64,000 nt of DNA from Dermacentor variabilis (taxonomy: Eukaryota; Arthropoda; Arachnida; Ixodida; Ixodidae): positions 202,629,750-202,693,749 of the forward strand of contig NC_134570.1 in NCBI RefSeq assembly GCF_050947875.1. The letters run 5' to 3'. Below the pieces are notes generated by a model. That model did no database searches. It saw only the letters and a list, made by a program, of their open reading frames with translations, and had not been told where the DNA came from. Each line of letters starts with the position of its first letter. Positions within the stretch are counted from its first letter, which is position 1. A program made the position numbers and the translations under genes. Of this stretch, positions 11,901 to 23,900 are shown piece by piece.

Positions 11901-14900
11901 GCACTTGGGACGATTCATGATGCTGCCTATATACGTGGTTCCCTTACTCGAAATAAATACTGTTGTAAGTCAACGCCTGCGCGTACCGCGCCTTTTCCTG
12001 TCCTCGTCTTTTCGTGCGCTGTAAGCATCTTTAACAAGACGTTCACGGTAATAGACATTTGTGATTCAACTTCATAGGCTATTGTTCTGTGCTCTAGCAA
12101 TGATTGTGCCGGTCTTTGCCAAAAGATTCATGGCTCCCTCAAAACGTTGGTTTGCCTCCAGGCCTAGTGCAAGTGATAATTATGTTCTTTGTAAAATGCT
12201 TTTGACCTAAGCAAACTCTTTCCCGCAACCAGCTCGTGTGCGCAAAATGTTTTTCGCATTTTGCGACAGCATGGACCCTTAAAACACTACTCACGTCTGA
12301 GATCACCAGTGGTATAACATGGAATGTCGCTGCAGCGAATGTCTGGACAATTTGTACATGTTTGCGTGTGCCACAGATGCCTGGTGAGCTCTTCGTGACG
12401 GCATGGAAAAAAAAGCTATGCAACTTCAACTTGTTGCGTGCGTTCTTGAGCACACTAAGCATTAACGTATTTTCCCAATAATGGGCGTTCTCTCCGTGAC
12501 TTGCGCTGGAGGTATATAAGGCGCTGAATTCATGATGTGGAATCTGCATGAACGTACTACGACCAATGCTGGCACCGTGTACGACATAATGGAGGTGGCA
12601 ATCGACAGCAGTATGCTATGCCTTATGCGATGCTTTCTCGCTTGCTGTCGTTCTGCACGCAGCGTGACGTCTCCCTTATGCTACTCACCACTCTTGCCAA
12701 TCGACGTTAGAGAACCAGAAAGTATCACACATGACAAGCTGGCTTGTCATATATGGCCTAACTTCTTGAATTTTCACATATATTTTCTTATCTTTTGACA
12801 GTGGTAAACAGGTTGATTGCCTATTGCTGGACTTTCAAAAAGCATTCGACATGGTATCACTTTCATTGCTGTTGTTTAAGCTTTCTTGCCTAGGTTTGCC
12901 GAGTAATATCTTAAACTGGATAAAAGACTACATTCATGACAGCACTCAAAAAGTTGTCATCGACGACACACAATCACACTCCGTAACGGTAACAGCTGGC
13001 GTGCCGCAGGGATCCGTCCTCGGCCCACTTTTATTTTTAATCTTTATAAATTGCATTGGCTCAGGAGTGGCATCAAAAATTCGTCTATATGAAGAAGATT
13101 GCGCACTGTATCGGGGTATAGAAAACGAGGACGATACAGATGCATTACAAATGGACCTCAATCGGATAATTGCATGGTACAGCAAATGGAATATGACTCT
13201 AAATCCTAAAAAATGCTGCCACATTAGCTTTAGTATAAAAACATAAAAAATATTCAGTAGCTTCTTTTTACATAACCATCAAATAGCCATATATCAGGAT
13301 GTTAAATACTTACCTGTGTATTTCTGTTATAATCTAACCTGGAAAAAGCATGTGGAATATATTGCTTTGAAGGCAGGTGGCGTTTTAAACTTTATTAAAA
13401 GAAATTTTTCGTAATGTGACTTGTGACGCGAAAGAAATTTATTATATATCCAACTTACGCTCAATATTAGAGTACGCAGCAACAGTGTGGGATCCACCCA
13501 CTAAAATGCTAACACAGCAACTTGAAGCTATACAAAACCATGCGGCGCGTTTTATATTAAAGTCATATAACCGTCACAGCAGCTAGGCTGGGACTCCCTG
13601 CAGCTTCATCGTGCATCTTTCCGACTAAATCTCTTAAACGACAATATGAACAAAAAAATTTACATTGATCACAGAGCTTACCTAGAACCTCCCACGTATA
13701 TTTCCCGAATACCATAGCCGTAAAATACGTGAAATTTCCTGTCGGACATCTGTATTTCAATCAGCTTTTTTCCCACGCACGATATCCGAATGGAACAGCC
13801 TACCAAACGCAATAGTTACATTAAATGAACATAGCTTCTTCGCCGCGCTCAAATCGCATTTACGAAGACAAAGTGACGCGTAATTGTGCACAGTACCCTC
13901 TCATCATAAACATTGTCTAATATACTAATTTGAGTGATGTCTGTGATTTACCTCTCATGTACATGTTAAACTTTTTATACATCATTTAAATATTTGTTCA
14001 TGTTTTAGCTGCAGTGACGCTAGGTCCTGTCGACCTTACTTGTGATCCCAGTGCTTTCACTTATTCCTTTGTGCGCCTCCCGTGCTCCAATGCCCTTATG
14101 GGTGATCTGTACGTACAAAAATGAATAAAGAAAAGTTCGTTCAGGTCAGGCCAGTCTTATGGAAGAGAACAGAGAGACAGACAGACAGATAAATGACTTT
14201 ACTAATGGTCCTGAGGAACAGCGTTAGGGTACCTCCCTTTTGAGGGAGTCCCCGTAGCCGTCGCGGGCCGCACCCACGTCGGCGTAGGAAGATCGTGGCC
14301 CTCCGCCCTGTCGCAGGCCCTCTGGACAGCCCGTAGTTGCTCTGAAAGGTCGCTGCTTTTAAGGGCTGCCTCCCAGTCGGTTACAGTGGTTAGCGATGAG
14401 CTGCATAACGCAGGGCATTGCCAGATCATATGGGATAAGGAGCAGTACGCCTCGCCACAGTCTGGACAGTGGGTTTCTACATTAGGCGCAAAGTGACTGA
14501 ATCGGCCCCTGGAGGGGAACGACCCCGTTTGTAGCATGCGAAATACTGACGATAGTGGTCTATTAAGTTTAGGGTGTGGTAGCGGAAAGGCCCGTCGAGC
14601 GAGTTGATAATGTGCCAAGATTTCATGGAAGGGGAGAAGTGAATCCCTGTGCAGTCCTAAGTCGCCGCCCGTGAGTCCACCTGGACCGCCGCGGTGTATG
14701 GGACCTCGCGCACAGTCATGGACCAACTCATTGGCGTCAACAACCTCAGAGTGCACATTGATTCCCATGTGGGCCGGGAACCATTTGATGCTATGAAAAC
14801 CAGCAGCCCCCTCGCTGCCGAGGATGGCCGCCGCCTCCTTTGAGATCGAGCCGGAGGCGAAAGCTCGGGCTGCAGACCTGGAATCTGTAAAGATATGGGG

Positions 14901-17900
14901 ACATAGAGGTACTTCAGTGCTATAGCTACATCAACCTGCTCGGCTACTGTGGCAGAAACCTTGCGCACGGATGCTGAATTAATGAGAGTGCCGTTGGAGT
15001 CAACCGAAACTACGGCATAGTGATCAGAGCGCTCGTACTGGGCGGCGTCAACAAAGCATGCCAGATTCGGAGTGGCCGCAGCCGCTTTTGACAGGGAACC
15101 AGCCCTGGCTACCCTGCGCCCTACATTGTATTGAGGGTGGACGTTACGTGGCACGGTATCTACCTTGAACGAATCTCGGACCACGGGTGATAGGGTCACG
15201 TTGCGCTCCGCGATTTCGTGGTGACCGCATCCAACAGATTCAAGGATGCGTCTCCCCGCTCGCGATGATGAGAGTCGTATTCTTTGAGCCACTCTTTGAG
15301 CCTCGATCACCTCTGATAGGGTGTTGTGCAAGCCTAGTTGTATGAGACGCGCGGTGCTGCTAGACAGTGGTAAACCCAGCACGCGCTTGAGGCTTTTGCG
15401 CATGAGGGCGTCGATTTTACCTCATCCCGTTTACACTAGCGCAACGCGGAGGCTACATAGTTAACGTGGCTCATCAGAAACGCGTGGTAGAGCCTGAGAA
15501 GATTGCTCTCGCTTAAACCCCCTCTGCGGTTCGAGATCCTGTGGATAAGCCGGAGCATATTCTCCGTCTTGGAGGTAATGCGGGCTATAGTCTGTGAGTT
15601 GCCCCCACGAGACTCCAGCAAGAGTCCAAGGACCCTGATGGTATCCACTCTGTGGATTTGTTGTGCGTCCCTCGTATAAAGGACTATGGGAACTTGATCT
15701 AAGGGTGTGGAGCACCTAACCCCCCGTCGGGTGGGCCTATACAATAGAAGTTCGGACTTGGTTGGTGACAGACTCAGGCCCCTGTCTAGTAGGAAGTGTT
15801 CTGTGATGTCGAGCGCCTCTGAGAGCACACTCTCAACTGCAGCGTCAGACCCTCCCATGCACCACTCGGTAATATCATCCGCGTAGAGGGCGGGACCCGT
15901 TCCTCTTACTGTGGCCAGTCTGTCCGAGAGGCCCTTCATTGCGATGTTAAACAGTAGGGGAGAGATGACCGCCCGTAGCGGGGTGCCTCTCGCTCCCAAT
16001 GTAAATTCCTTGGATTTGATTTGCCCTATTTTGACAGTGGCCTTTCGATCCCTCAGAAAGGAGCTAACCTACGCATGGAATCGTGGCCCCAGGCCCAGGT
16101 CCGAGATGGCGTCTAGCACTAACGGGTGCGAGAAGTTATCAAAAGCCTTGGACAAGTCTAGAGCAAGGATACCCCGAGTGTCTCTAGTGTCGTCATCAAT
16201 GATTTGCCTCTTTATAAGTAACATGACGTCCTGTGTGGAGAGTGCCGGCCGAAAGCCGACCATGTTGTAAGGGAATAACTCATTACATTCTATGTGCCTG
16301 GATATACGGTTGTGAATGGCATGTTCGGCCACCTTACCCACGCAGGACGTAAGCGAGATGGGTCGCATGTTCTCCGGCGCAAGAGGTTTGCCTGGTTTCG
16401 GCATGAGCACCACTGAGGCTGTCATCCAGGAGTCGGGGACGAGGCCCATTTTCCAAATTTTATTGACCTCCCCGGTGAGCAGCGCAACTAATTCTTCATC
16501 CAAGTAGCGGAGGAGCTTATTGGAGATGCCATCCGGGCCCGGTGCAGAGCGGCCGTTGAGCGTTTGGAGCACCTCCCAGATATCGGATTACGTGAAGGGG
16601 GCGTCGAGCTCCCCCACCGCTCCCCACCTCCCGGTAACGAGGAAAATCCCCGTCATCGGAGGGGCCCAGCGGGTGATACTTTTCGGCCAACTCTTGAAGG
16701 AGGACGTGCTCCGATACACCCGCCGCCTTTTGATTATATGCTATGCTATCTATGGCTAGTCTCTGATTGTTTTTGCTTTGCGAATCGTCGAGTAAGTGTT
16801 TGAGCAGGTTCCATTTGCCCCCTTTCTCATCTGCCCATCAACCGAGGAGAACAGTTCATTCCATTGTTGTTTGGACAGTTCGATGGAATGAGTTTCTATT
16901 GTACGATTGAGCTCCGCAATTTTCTTGCGAAGTCGGCGGCGAAGTCTGTGCGTTCTCCAGCGTCGCAGGATGGAGTTTTTGCTTCTAGGAGGTGCGCAAG
17001 GCGCGCGCCCATCCGATCTACCTTTAAGTCTGTCTTAACCACCTTGGTCGCAGCTCGTACGTCCTTCTGTAGTCTTGTGAACAGACTATCGAGATTATCG
17101 TAGTCGGTCTGGTCCGTCTTCCGCATTTTCCGGAAGGCATCCCAGTCCGTCACGTTAAATTCCCTGGTAGGGGCTGTGCTAATTCATAGGGTAATCTCCA
17201 CAATGAAGTGCTCACTACCCAGGTTCTCTTGCAAATTTTGCCATCCTGTCCGGGAGCGTTCTTGACGAACGCCAGGTCCGGAGTGGTGTCTCGGACTACC
17301 GACGTGGCGGTTCGCCTCGGGTATTGAGGACCCGTAATCAATTCCAGTGAGCAGTCAGCAACTGCCTGGACAAGGAGATTGCCCTTGGTGGATTGGCGCG
17401 GGTATCACCAGGCAATGTGGGGTGCATTGAAGTCACTCGCTATCACTATGGAGGCTCCCTTGCTCAGGGCCACCGCCGTTGTCATGATTGTGGCGAATGC
17501 CTGCCGTTGATCAGACGGCGAGCTGTATATGTTCAAAAGGAAGACACTGCTCGTAAGCCAATTGTTAGGGATAATTTCAACCATAATGATTTCCGCCCTA
17601 GTTTTGCCGATTGGTAATTTGTGTACTTTAAAGGAGCACTTACGTGCGACCAAGGTTGCTAAACCCCGCTTTCCTTCCTCCCGTATTGATACAACCCGGT
17701 ATCCCGGGAAGGTGGGCGCGTCATCGTGAGTTTTCTGTAACAGAATTACGTGTGATTTGACCGCCTGTGCCGAAATGAATTGCTGCAGTGGTGCTTTGCG
17801 CCGTTGGAAACTGGCACATTTCCACTGCCGCACGACCAACATATTGGGATTGACCGCCTTGGATTGGCCATTCCACCGTCTTGTTGACGGGGACGGCGCT

Positions 17901-20900
17901 TGCGGGTAAAGGTGCCCGACGGGGCTCCCTCGAAGGCTGTCTAGCTGTAGCTAACGCCGCTTGTGCACTTTCCAGGGTCGCCATCCTTTTGAGGAGGACA
18001 GTCACGCTTTCAGCGAACTGCTGCATTGGCAGCTGCATGCTTTCTAAGTCTTTGCTATTGGACTCGGTCTCCACAGAGTCAGCGTCCCCCTCTGGCGGCA
18101 CGGCCCTACGTTTACCCGAGAGCGCCTCTGGCTCTCCTCAGGGGGGCACCTGTTGCTTCTCGACTTGCGAGGGGTACGACTTACGGATCGACTTAAAGTC
18201 GGCCCTCATCTGCTGCATTTCTGCTTTGAGTCGAGCGTCCTCTTGCATGAGTTGAGCGACTCTGGGATCGACTTTATGCTCCGGCAATGCTACCTGCGGT
18301 ACCTTTGAAGGCGGCGTCGTCTACTTCGGCTTGACACGATCGGCCCAGGTTGGCGTTTCCTGGATCCGAACCAGGGAGGCAGAGCGCCCTCGGGAACGAG
18401 AGCGCCCTCTGCAGAGGCTGCGTTGTCGACCAGAGGGCGTGACGGAGCGCTCCCTCCTGAGGGCTCTCGCCGCGCTGGAGCCACGTGGTCGGTTCTCCTT
18501 GGCCAGCTGTTGCTGCTGGTGCTTGTTCTTGGCGCGCTTACGGCGCCGTCGGCGTCTGCGTACGACGTATGGGATTTGAAAGCGCTGCTTACACGTTTTG
18601 TCCGCCATAAGATGCGGGCCTCCGCAAAGGGCGCACGTCGGCGAACGCTGGTGGTCATCGGGCGAGGAGGTTAGTCCACAGCCCCGGCAATTCTCGTTGG
18701 TGGGGTTGGGGCAGACGTCTGTACGATGTCTCAAGCCGGCACACACGTAGCACACCTCTATTTGGCGTTTGTAGAGCGTGCAGCGCAGAAGGCTGACGCC
18801 GCACATGACATAGTTAGGCACTTTCATGCCGTCGAAGAGGACGACCACTGTGGGGGTGTTCTTAATTCGTTTGACTTTCAGAGCCTTCGGGTTACGATGG
18901 TTGACGATCATGCGCTGGAGTTGGGCCTCGCTGATATCGGCGTCGACACCTGGTATGACCCCTTTGCAGGTGTTGTCTGGGGCCGCGATGTATGCGGCCA
19001 CTTCGTATAGTCCTTCGCTTATGCGGATTTGCTGGATCCATGCATAAGCGGTGGCGTTCTTCTTCTCCGGGGTGGAGACGACGAGAACGTTCTGAGTGAA
19101 ATTAGGGCAGATTACGTGGCCCTCAGTTTCTGTGGGGGCTAGAGCAGCCGCCATGGCCAGGGCTTGAGCCAGCTTGATTTGGCTTATCTTCTTGACGTCC
19201 AGCCCGCCCCTTGGGCGGACAATTATTCGTATGTGCTCCCTAGATAGTCTGGGGAGCCTCGACGAGACTGCGAAGCGTTGCAGCACACCTCGCGGGGAAG
19301 CCGTGCGGCAGCCACTCTTCCAGCTCACGTGGGTTTTCTTGCTCGTTGAAACTGGTGTTTCTTGCCAAACTTTCTTGCTCTTGCCCAACGCTGTCGTCCA
19401 GCCTGGTCTGTTGGCTTCTTTGGAGGAGATTTCCTCTCCTACCACCATTTCTACTTCTGGCATGATGCCCCCCTTCGTCGGGTTAGGCTTAAGCCTACCC
19501 GCGCCAAGCGTCGCCGCGGCGTGGTCGACACAAAAAGTTCCACAATTTCCGCGCGAGGGCCACTCACCGAAGGAAGTCCTCAGACGAAACCGTGTCGAAT
19601 AGCGTGCATTTCAGTGGTAGGTGACACAAAAATTAGACCGAAAATATTTAAGAAAGCGGGAGCCGATCTTTCCACTTCCGCACTAGTCGGCGCCTTCCTT
19701 ATGGAAGAGGCGTTTGGAAAGTAGAATGAGCCACTCTACTTAACGGTGAGCGTTCGTGAACCTCACTGCTGTCACGAGTCATTCACGCTCCTTCTTTACA
19801 TGTCATAGATGGCCGCATTTCCCACCTGGCATTCGTGTATGTTAGATGCGTCTTGTTCTGAGGCGTGTTTTTCAACTGCCGTGTTTGATAACAGTTTACC
19901 CGCGACACATGTCTCACCGTAGGCATTCTTCGCATTGCTCATTTTTAATTGCTACCCCGTGACTCCATATTAGTGGGCCATTTTGAGCATTCGAATTCGC
20001 ACTCTATTACAGCTATATGGTAACGGCTTCGGTTAGGCAGAATAGGATAATAAAGGGCAGATATCATTTGTAAATTTTCTGCAGTCGCTAACTGTTGCCT
20101 GTAGCAAATAGCACAATGCATCTACTTGAGCTGAAGTATTTTAAGAGATGGAAAATCCTGGCATGAGAAATCAAACAGAGATTCATGTCTCTTAAATGAA
20201 TATTTAAGTGATTTTTTCATTATTTGCTTGAAAGCATATATTGCAATTTACAATTTGTAGCCGTTCATTTTGAAAGGCGTACTCACTTGAAATGAATGTC
20301 CAGGATGACGCCACTTTTAATATATAATGTCCCAAATTCTGGGTTGAAATAGAAGGCTGTTCCAGTTAATCTTGTGCTTGAATGCATAACACAGTGTTTT
20401 GTTAAAAAGTAAGTGGAACAACACGGCATTCTTACGGCATGTTTGATGGCGCACATCGCCAAGTTGGCGTCCTTCAGAAAATTATTGTCAAGTGAATGCA
20501 CCTAGCAAACTCACCAGATAAATTTCATAAATTGTTATATGTGATGGAAAGTGATTAATTAAGAAGGTATTTAGCAAATAAAAAAAAAAGTTGTTGTATA
20601 TGTGTTTACATTTCTGTTACATGTAATGTCCACCTCTCTGAATATTCGAGCTCAATGACAAGAATTACGTTATCTGGAACAAGTAATTTTTAAAAACTCA
20701 GGATAGCTTAAAAGTGATTACCCCTCGTATATAGCTCGTTAAAACAGTTTTTGCTTTATTCCTCTGTAAGGTTCAAGAGAACACGGAGTCTTAGAGCCAG
20801 ACAAGAGAAATAAAATGCCCCTTTGAGAAATTTCCAGTCATCTTTTTTACTAGATATGCCGTATCACATCAAATTCAGCTCTGTGGGAATCTGAAATTGC

Positions 20901-23900
20901 GTCACCGCAATTCTCGTTTGCATTGGTCCCTAAATGGGTACAACATGGGAACAGCTTTCAGGCTTTGCATCCCACAGCGTATCGTATTATTACCAATCCC
21001 TAAGCGTAGGCTAAAAATCCTAAATCAAAGAAGTTTAAGTTTATAATTTCAGTGATGATGAATACAGTAACGTAAATCACACTGCTGTGTTCATTTTTTC
21101 ATTGCAGTCATAGCATTTGATGATTTTTGAAGACGCGATCAATCCATTGAGTGACACGACGAAAAATAACAAGCCGGCGTTGCAGATAAAGCGTCGATTA
21201 ACACGCGTAGTTTACGTTTTACACTGTCCCTAGGTAAGCTAAATATTCATTGAAATATGTGACTGACAAGAAATTTGAGTCCACATTTCAGACGCACTGG
21301 TTCAAACATACATAAATGACTGCGTAACATGTATGACCCTAATTGCGGGATCATGCTGACACAATAAATGGTCTGCTGGTCATATTTCTTGGCATAACAT
21401 TAACATAGAATACCATAGTTAAAACACCCATACACCCATGATTCATGTGGTTTGCGATAGAATTGTACACAGAAAGTGCCAGATGACACTCGAGAGACCG
21501 TACGCATCTAAAATCCCTTTCGCTCAATGAATTTAGAAGGAGCATCGATTTGGACGCCTGTATCAAACTTACTGCCGCTAGAGGCGATGTGCAGGCTATA
21601 TCACGAATGAGACTTAATGTGATACGTTAGCGCCAATGACACTCTGTTCGCTGAGCCGTTAACAGTTCGTGAATATGACATAGGTGATTCCGGAGCCAAA
21701 GCACCGCAGCGAGCGCTGGTTGAGCTCCTCAGTGCCACCACACCGCTGGCATGAACCGCTGGCTCAAAGGTGCTCGGCGGAGTACCAGGTCAACAGCTTC
21801 CTGTCGCGTGTGCTTTTCTCCGAAGCGCTCCAGCATGTGCCCCAGGACGCCATCTTGGTGGAGGTAGCGCCACACTGCCTCTTGCAGGTGAGGCACCCCT
21901 TTACTCTTTTAATGAATGGCCGTGTGCAATAATTGCCCTATACCATATCTAACCCATGAACCCGAAAGTTGGATACTAAGGAAAAGACTTGTAAAGAAGC
22001 CAAGAACTGCGCAACAATGGATGTTATGTAATGTGACAGGCCTGACAGCAAGGAACAGGAACACATCAGTATGTGTAAGAAATCTAAGGCGGGTAGGTAG
22101 GTGATAGTCTAGCTGAGAATAAAAGGATTATATGAAGTTTGGTAGGACGTGGAATGCGTAGAGCAAATAACAGGTGAGGTATTAGAGTAAAATAATGGGC
22201 TCCAATAGAAGAGAAACAATCAGGGACGGCGGATATGTACAAAATGGGCAGAAAATGAGAATAGATTCCAGGCTCTGCATCCCCGCGACGTGTCGTAATA
22301 TTAAAAATCACTAAGCTGAGGATCAAAATCTCTAATCAAAAAGACGAGATCAAAATTGACGATATTAGTGCACTTTGTGGTAAAAAGGCAACCAGTTCAC
22401 GCAGTACAGCAATGCCTATATATCACAGCCCATTCCTGTATCAGTGCGCATGCTAGAGTGAGCGCACCCATCCTCATCCACCCATTGGTAAAGAAATTTG
22501 CTTTGAAATGCTTTTAACAAAACAGCAGCACATAGTTTAATTTATTAATAGTAGCAAACGGAGTCAACACGCTTCACCAACCTTTTCTTGCATGTTGGGC
22601 GCACCTACAGACCTTCTGAGGCTTAGTTCTGTTGAGTGGTCCCTACGAAGCAGTGCCCACCTCGTGCACAGTAGCGAATCCCTTTCAAACAACACATTTT
22701 CTTACTTATCTATAAAGTAAAAAGTCACAAGGTGGTCGGTACAAAGAATAAGCTAGGCTTGAAATTTTCATGCAGCGATTGAGTGGATGTCAAGCCAACA
22801 CTGGTTGAGGATCACGGTCATGTGAAGCACTGAAATCCGTTTGGCTCCTGTGTTACCAACCACTGTGTCTCGTGCATCACTTCATGCGGAAATGTCAACA
22901 TTGCAAGGGCAAGGTACTGCATTAATGAACGGGAGCGAGTGCATAACATCTTCAAAAGTAGCCTTCATCACATCCGTCGGTTCATTAGAGGCCACGTGGT
23001 TACACATTTCCTTTCAGCGCACATATGCAGTAACAAGGCAACAAAATTTACTAGGCACGTGAGTATGTGGAGCTGTTCCATATCAATGAACTTTTTCAAA
23101 GCTCGTTATGAATTCGCCTAATTTTATTTCTGGAGTTCGTACTTGATTTGTTTCAAACTTCGTTAACTTAAGACATAGGTACAGAACGTTTTACTAAATT
23201 TTGTTATCTTCAATATATTAGTTAGTTACCCCATTTGCTTTCTGCTTCTTTTAATTGCTTATAGCCACTTTTACGCTGCAAGCAAATGAACCAAGGGCGC
23301 TCTAACATAAAGCCATTCGATACTTTTCTATTCCAATTCTGCAATCAGCCCTTCGCGATTGGTCAAAAAATTTTTTGGACCATCCAGGCGCCATTATCTC
23401 GCCAATGCTCCTTAATGTCGTCATGATCGATCTTGTCGAGGAGCTACAGCAAGTGGACGGTGTCACCCGCACACTCTACGCTAACGATATAACCATTTGG
23501 GCCTATCAAGGCAGTGACCGTCAAATATAAACGGCACTACAATTCCCCTTTGAAACAGTCGAGACCTATGTTCAAGGCACGTGGCTTCGCTGCTCCCCTC
23601 CGAAGTCCGAACTCCTCCTGTAGAGGCCTACTCTGCGTGGCCGCCGTCCGAAGTATCCCATTGCTAAACGCCAGTACGAAGACATCGCGCTTCACCTCAC
23701 GAATGGCAGCCCCATAGCCCTCGTCACCAATATCCGTGTGCTGGGCTTGCTCATAGAGGCGAACGGTGCCAATGAAATGGGCATCGCCAATATGAAGATC
23801 AATATATCTAACACTATGAGACTTTTGAAGCGGGTCTCCAACCGCCGTGGGGGTATGAAAGCGGAGAATCTCCTCCGATTCAACCGGTCATTCATAATTT

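Larger units (their letters stand above)
14160..19620 (-). mobile_element. I-group LINE, nearly full length, minus strand
   Basis: The element reads right to left. ORF1 with three zinc knuckles (19463-18321) is followed by a coiled region with an ORF1/ORF2 boundary near 17850, an APE-type endonuclease (17842-17150), a reverse transcriptase (about 16572-15436), and an RNase H plus a C-terminal CCHC-type finger (15403-14202). A (GACA)n tail at 14170-14187 marks the 3' end. RNase H after the reverse transcriptase points to the I group (I, LOA and relatives). About six frameshifts or stops are visible in ORF2. The 5' boundary near 19620 is approximate. Confidence 0.88.

Noticed and set aside
18290..19602. 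Plus-strand frames of 73-142 codons
   Set aside because: They are antisense shadows of the LINE ORF1 on the minus strand.
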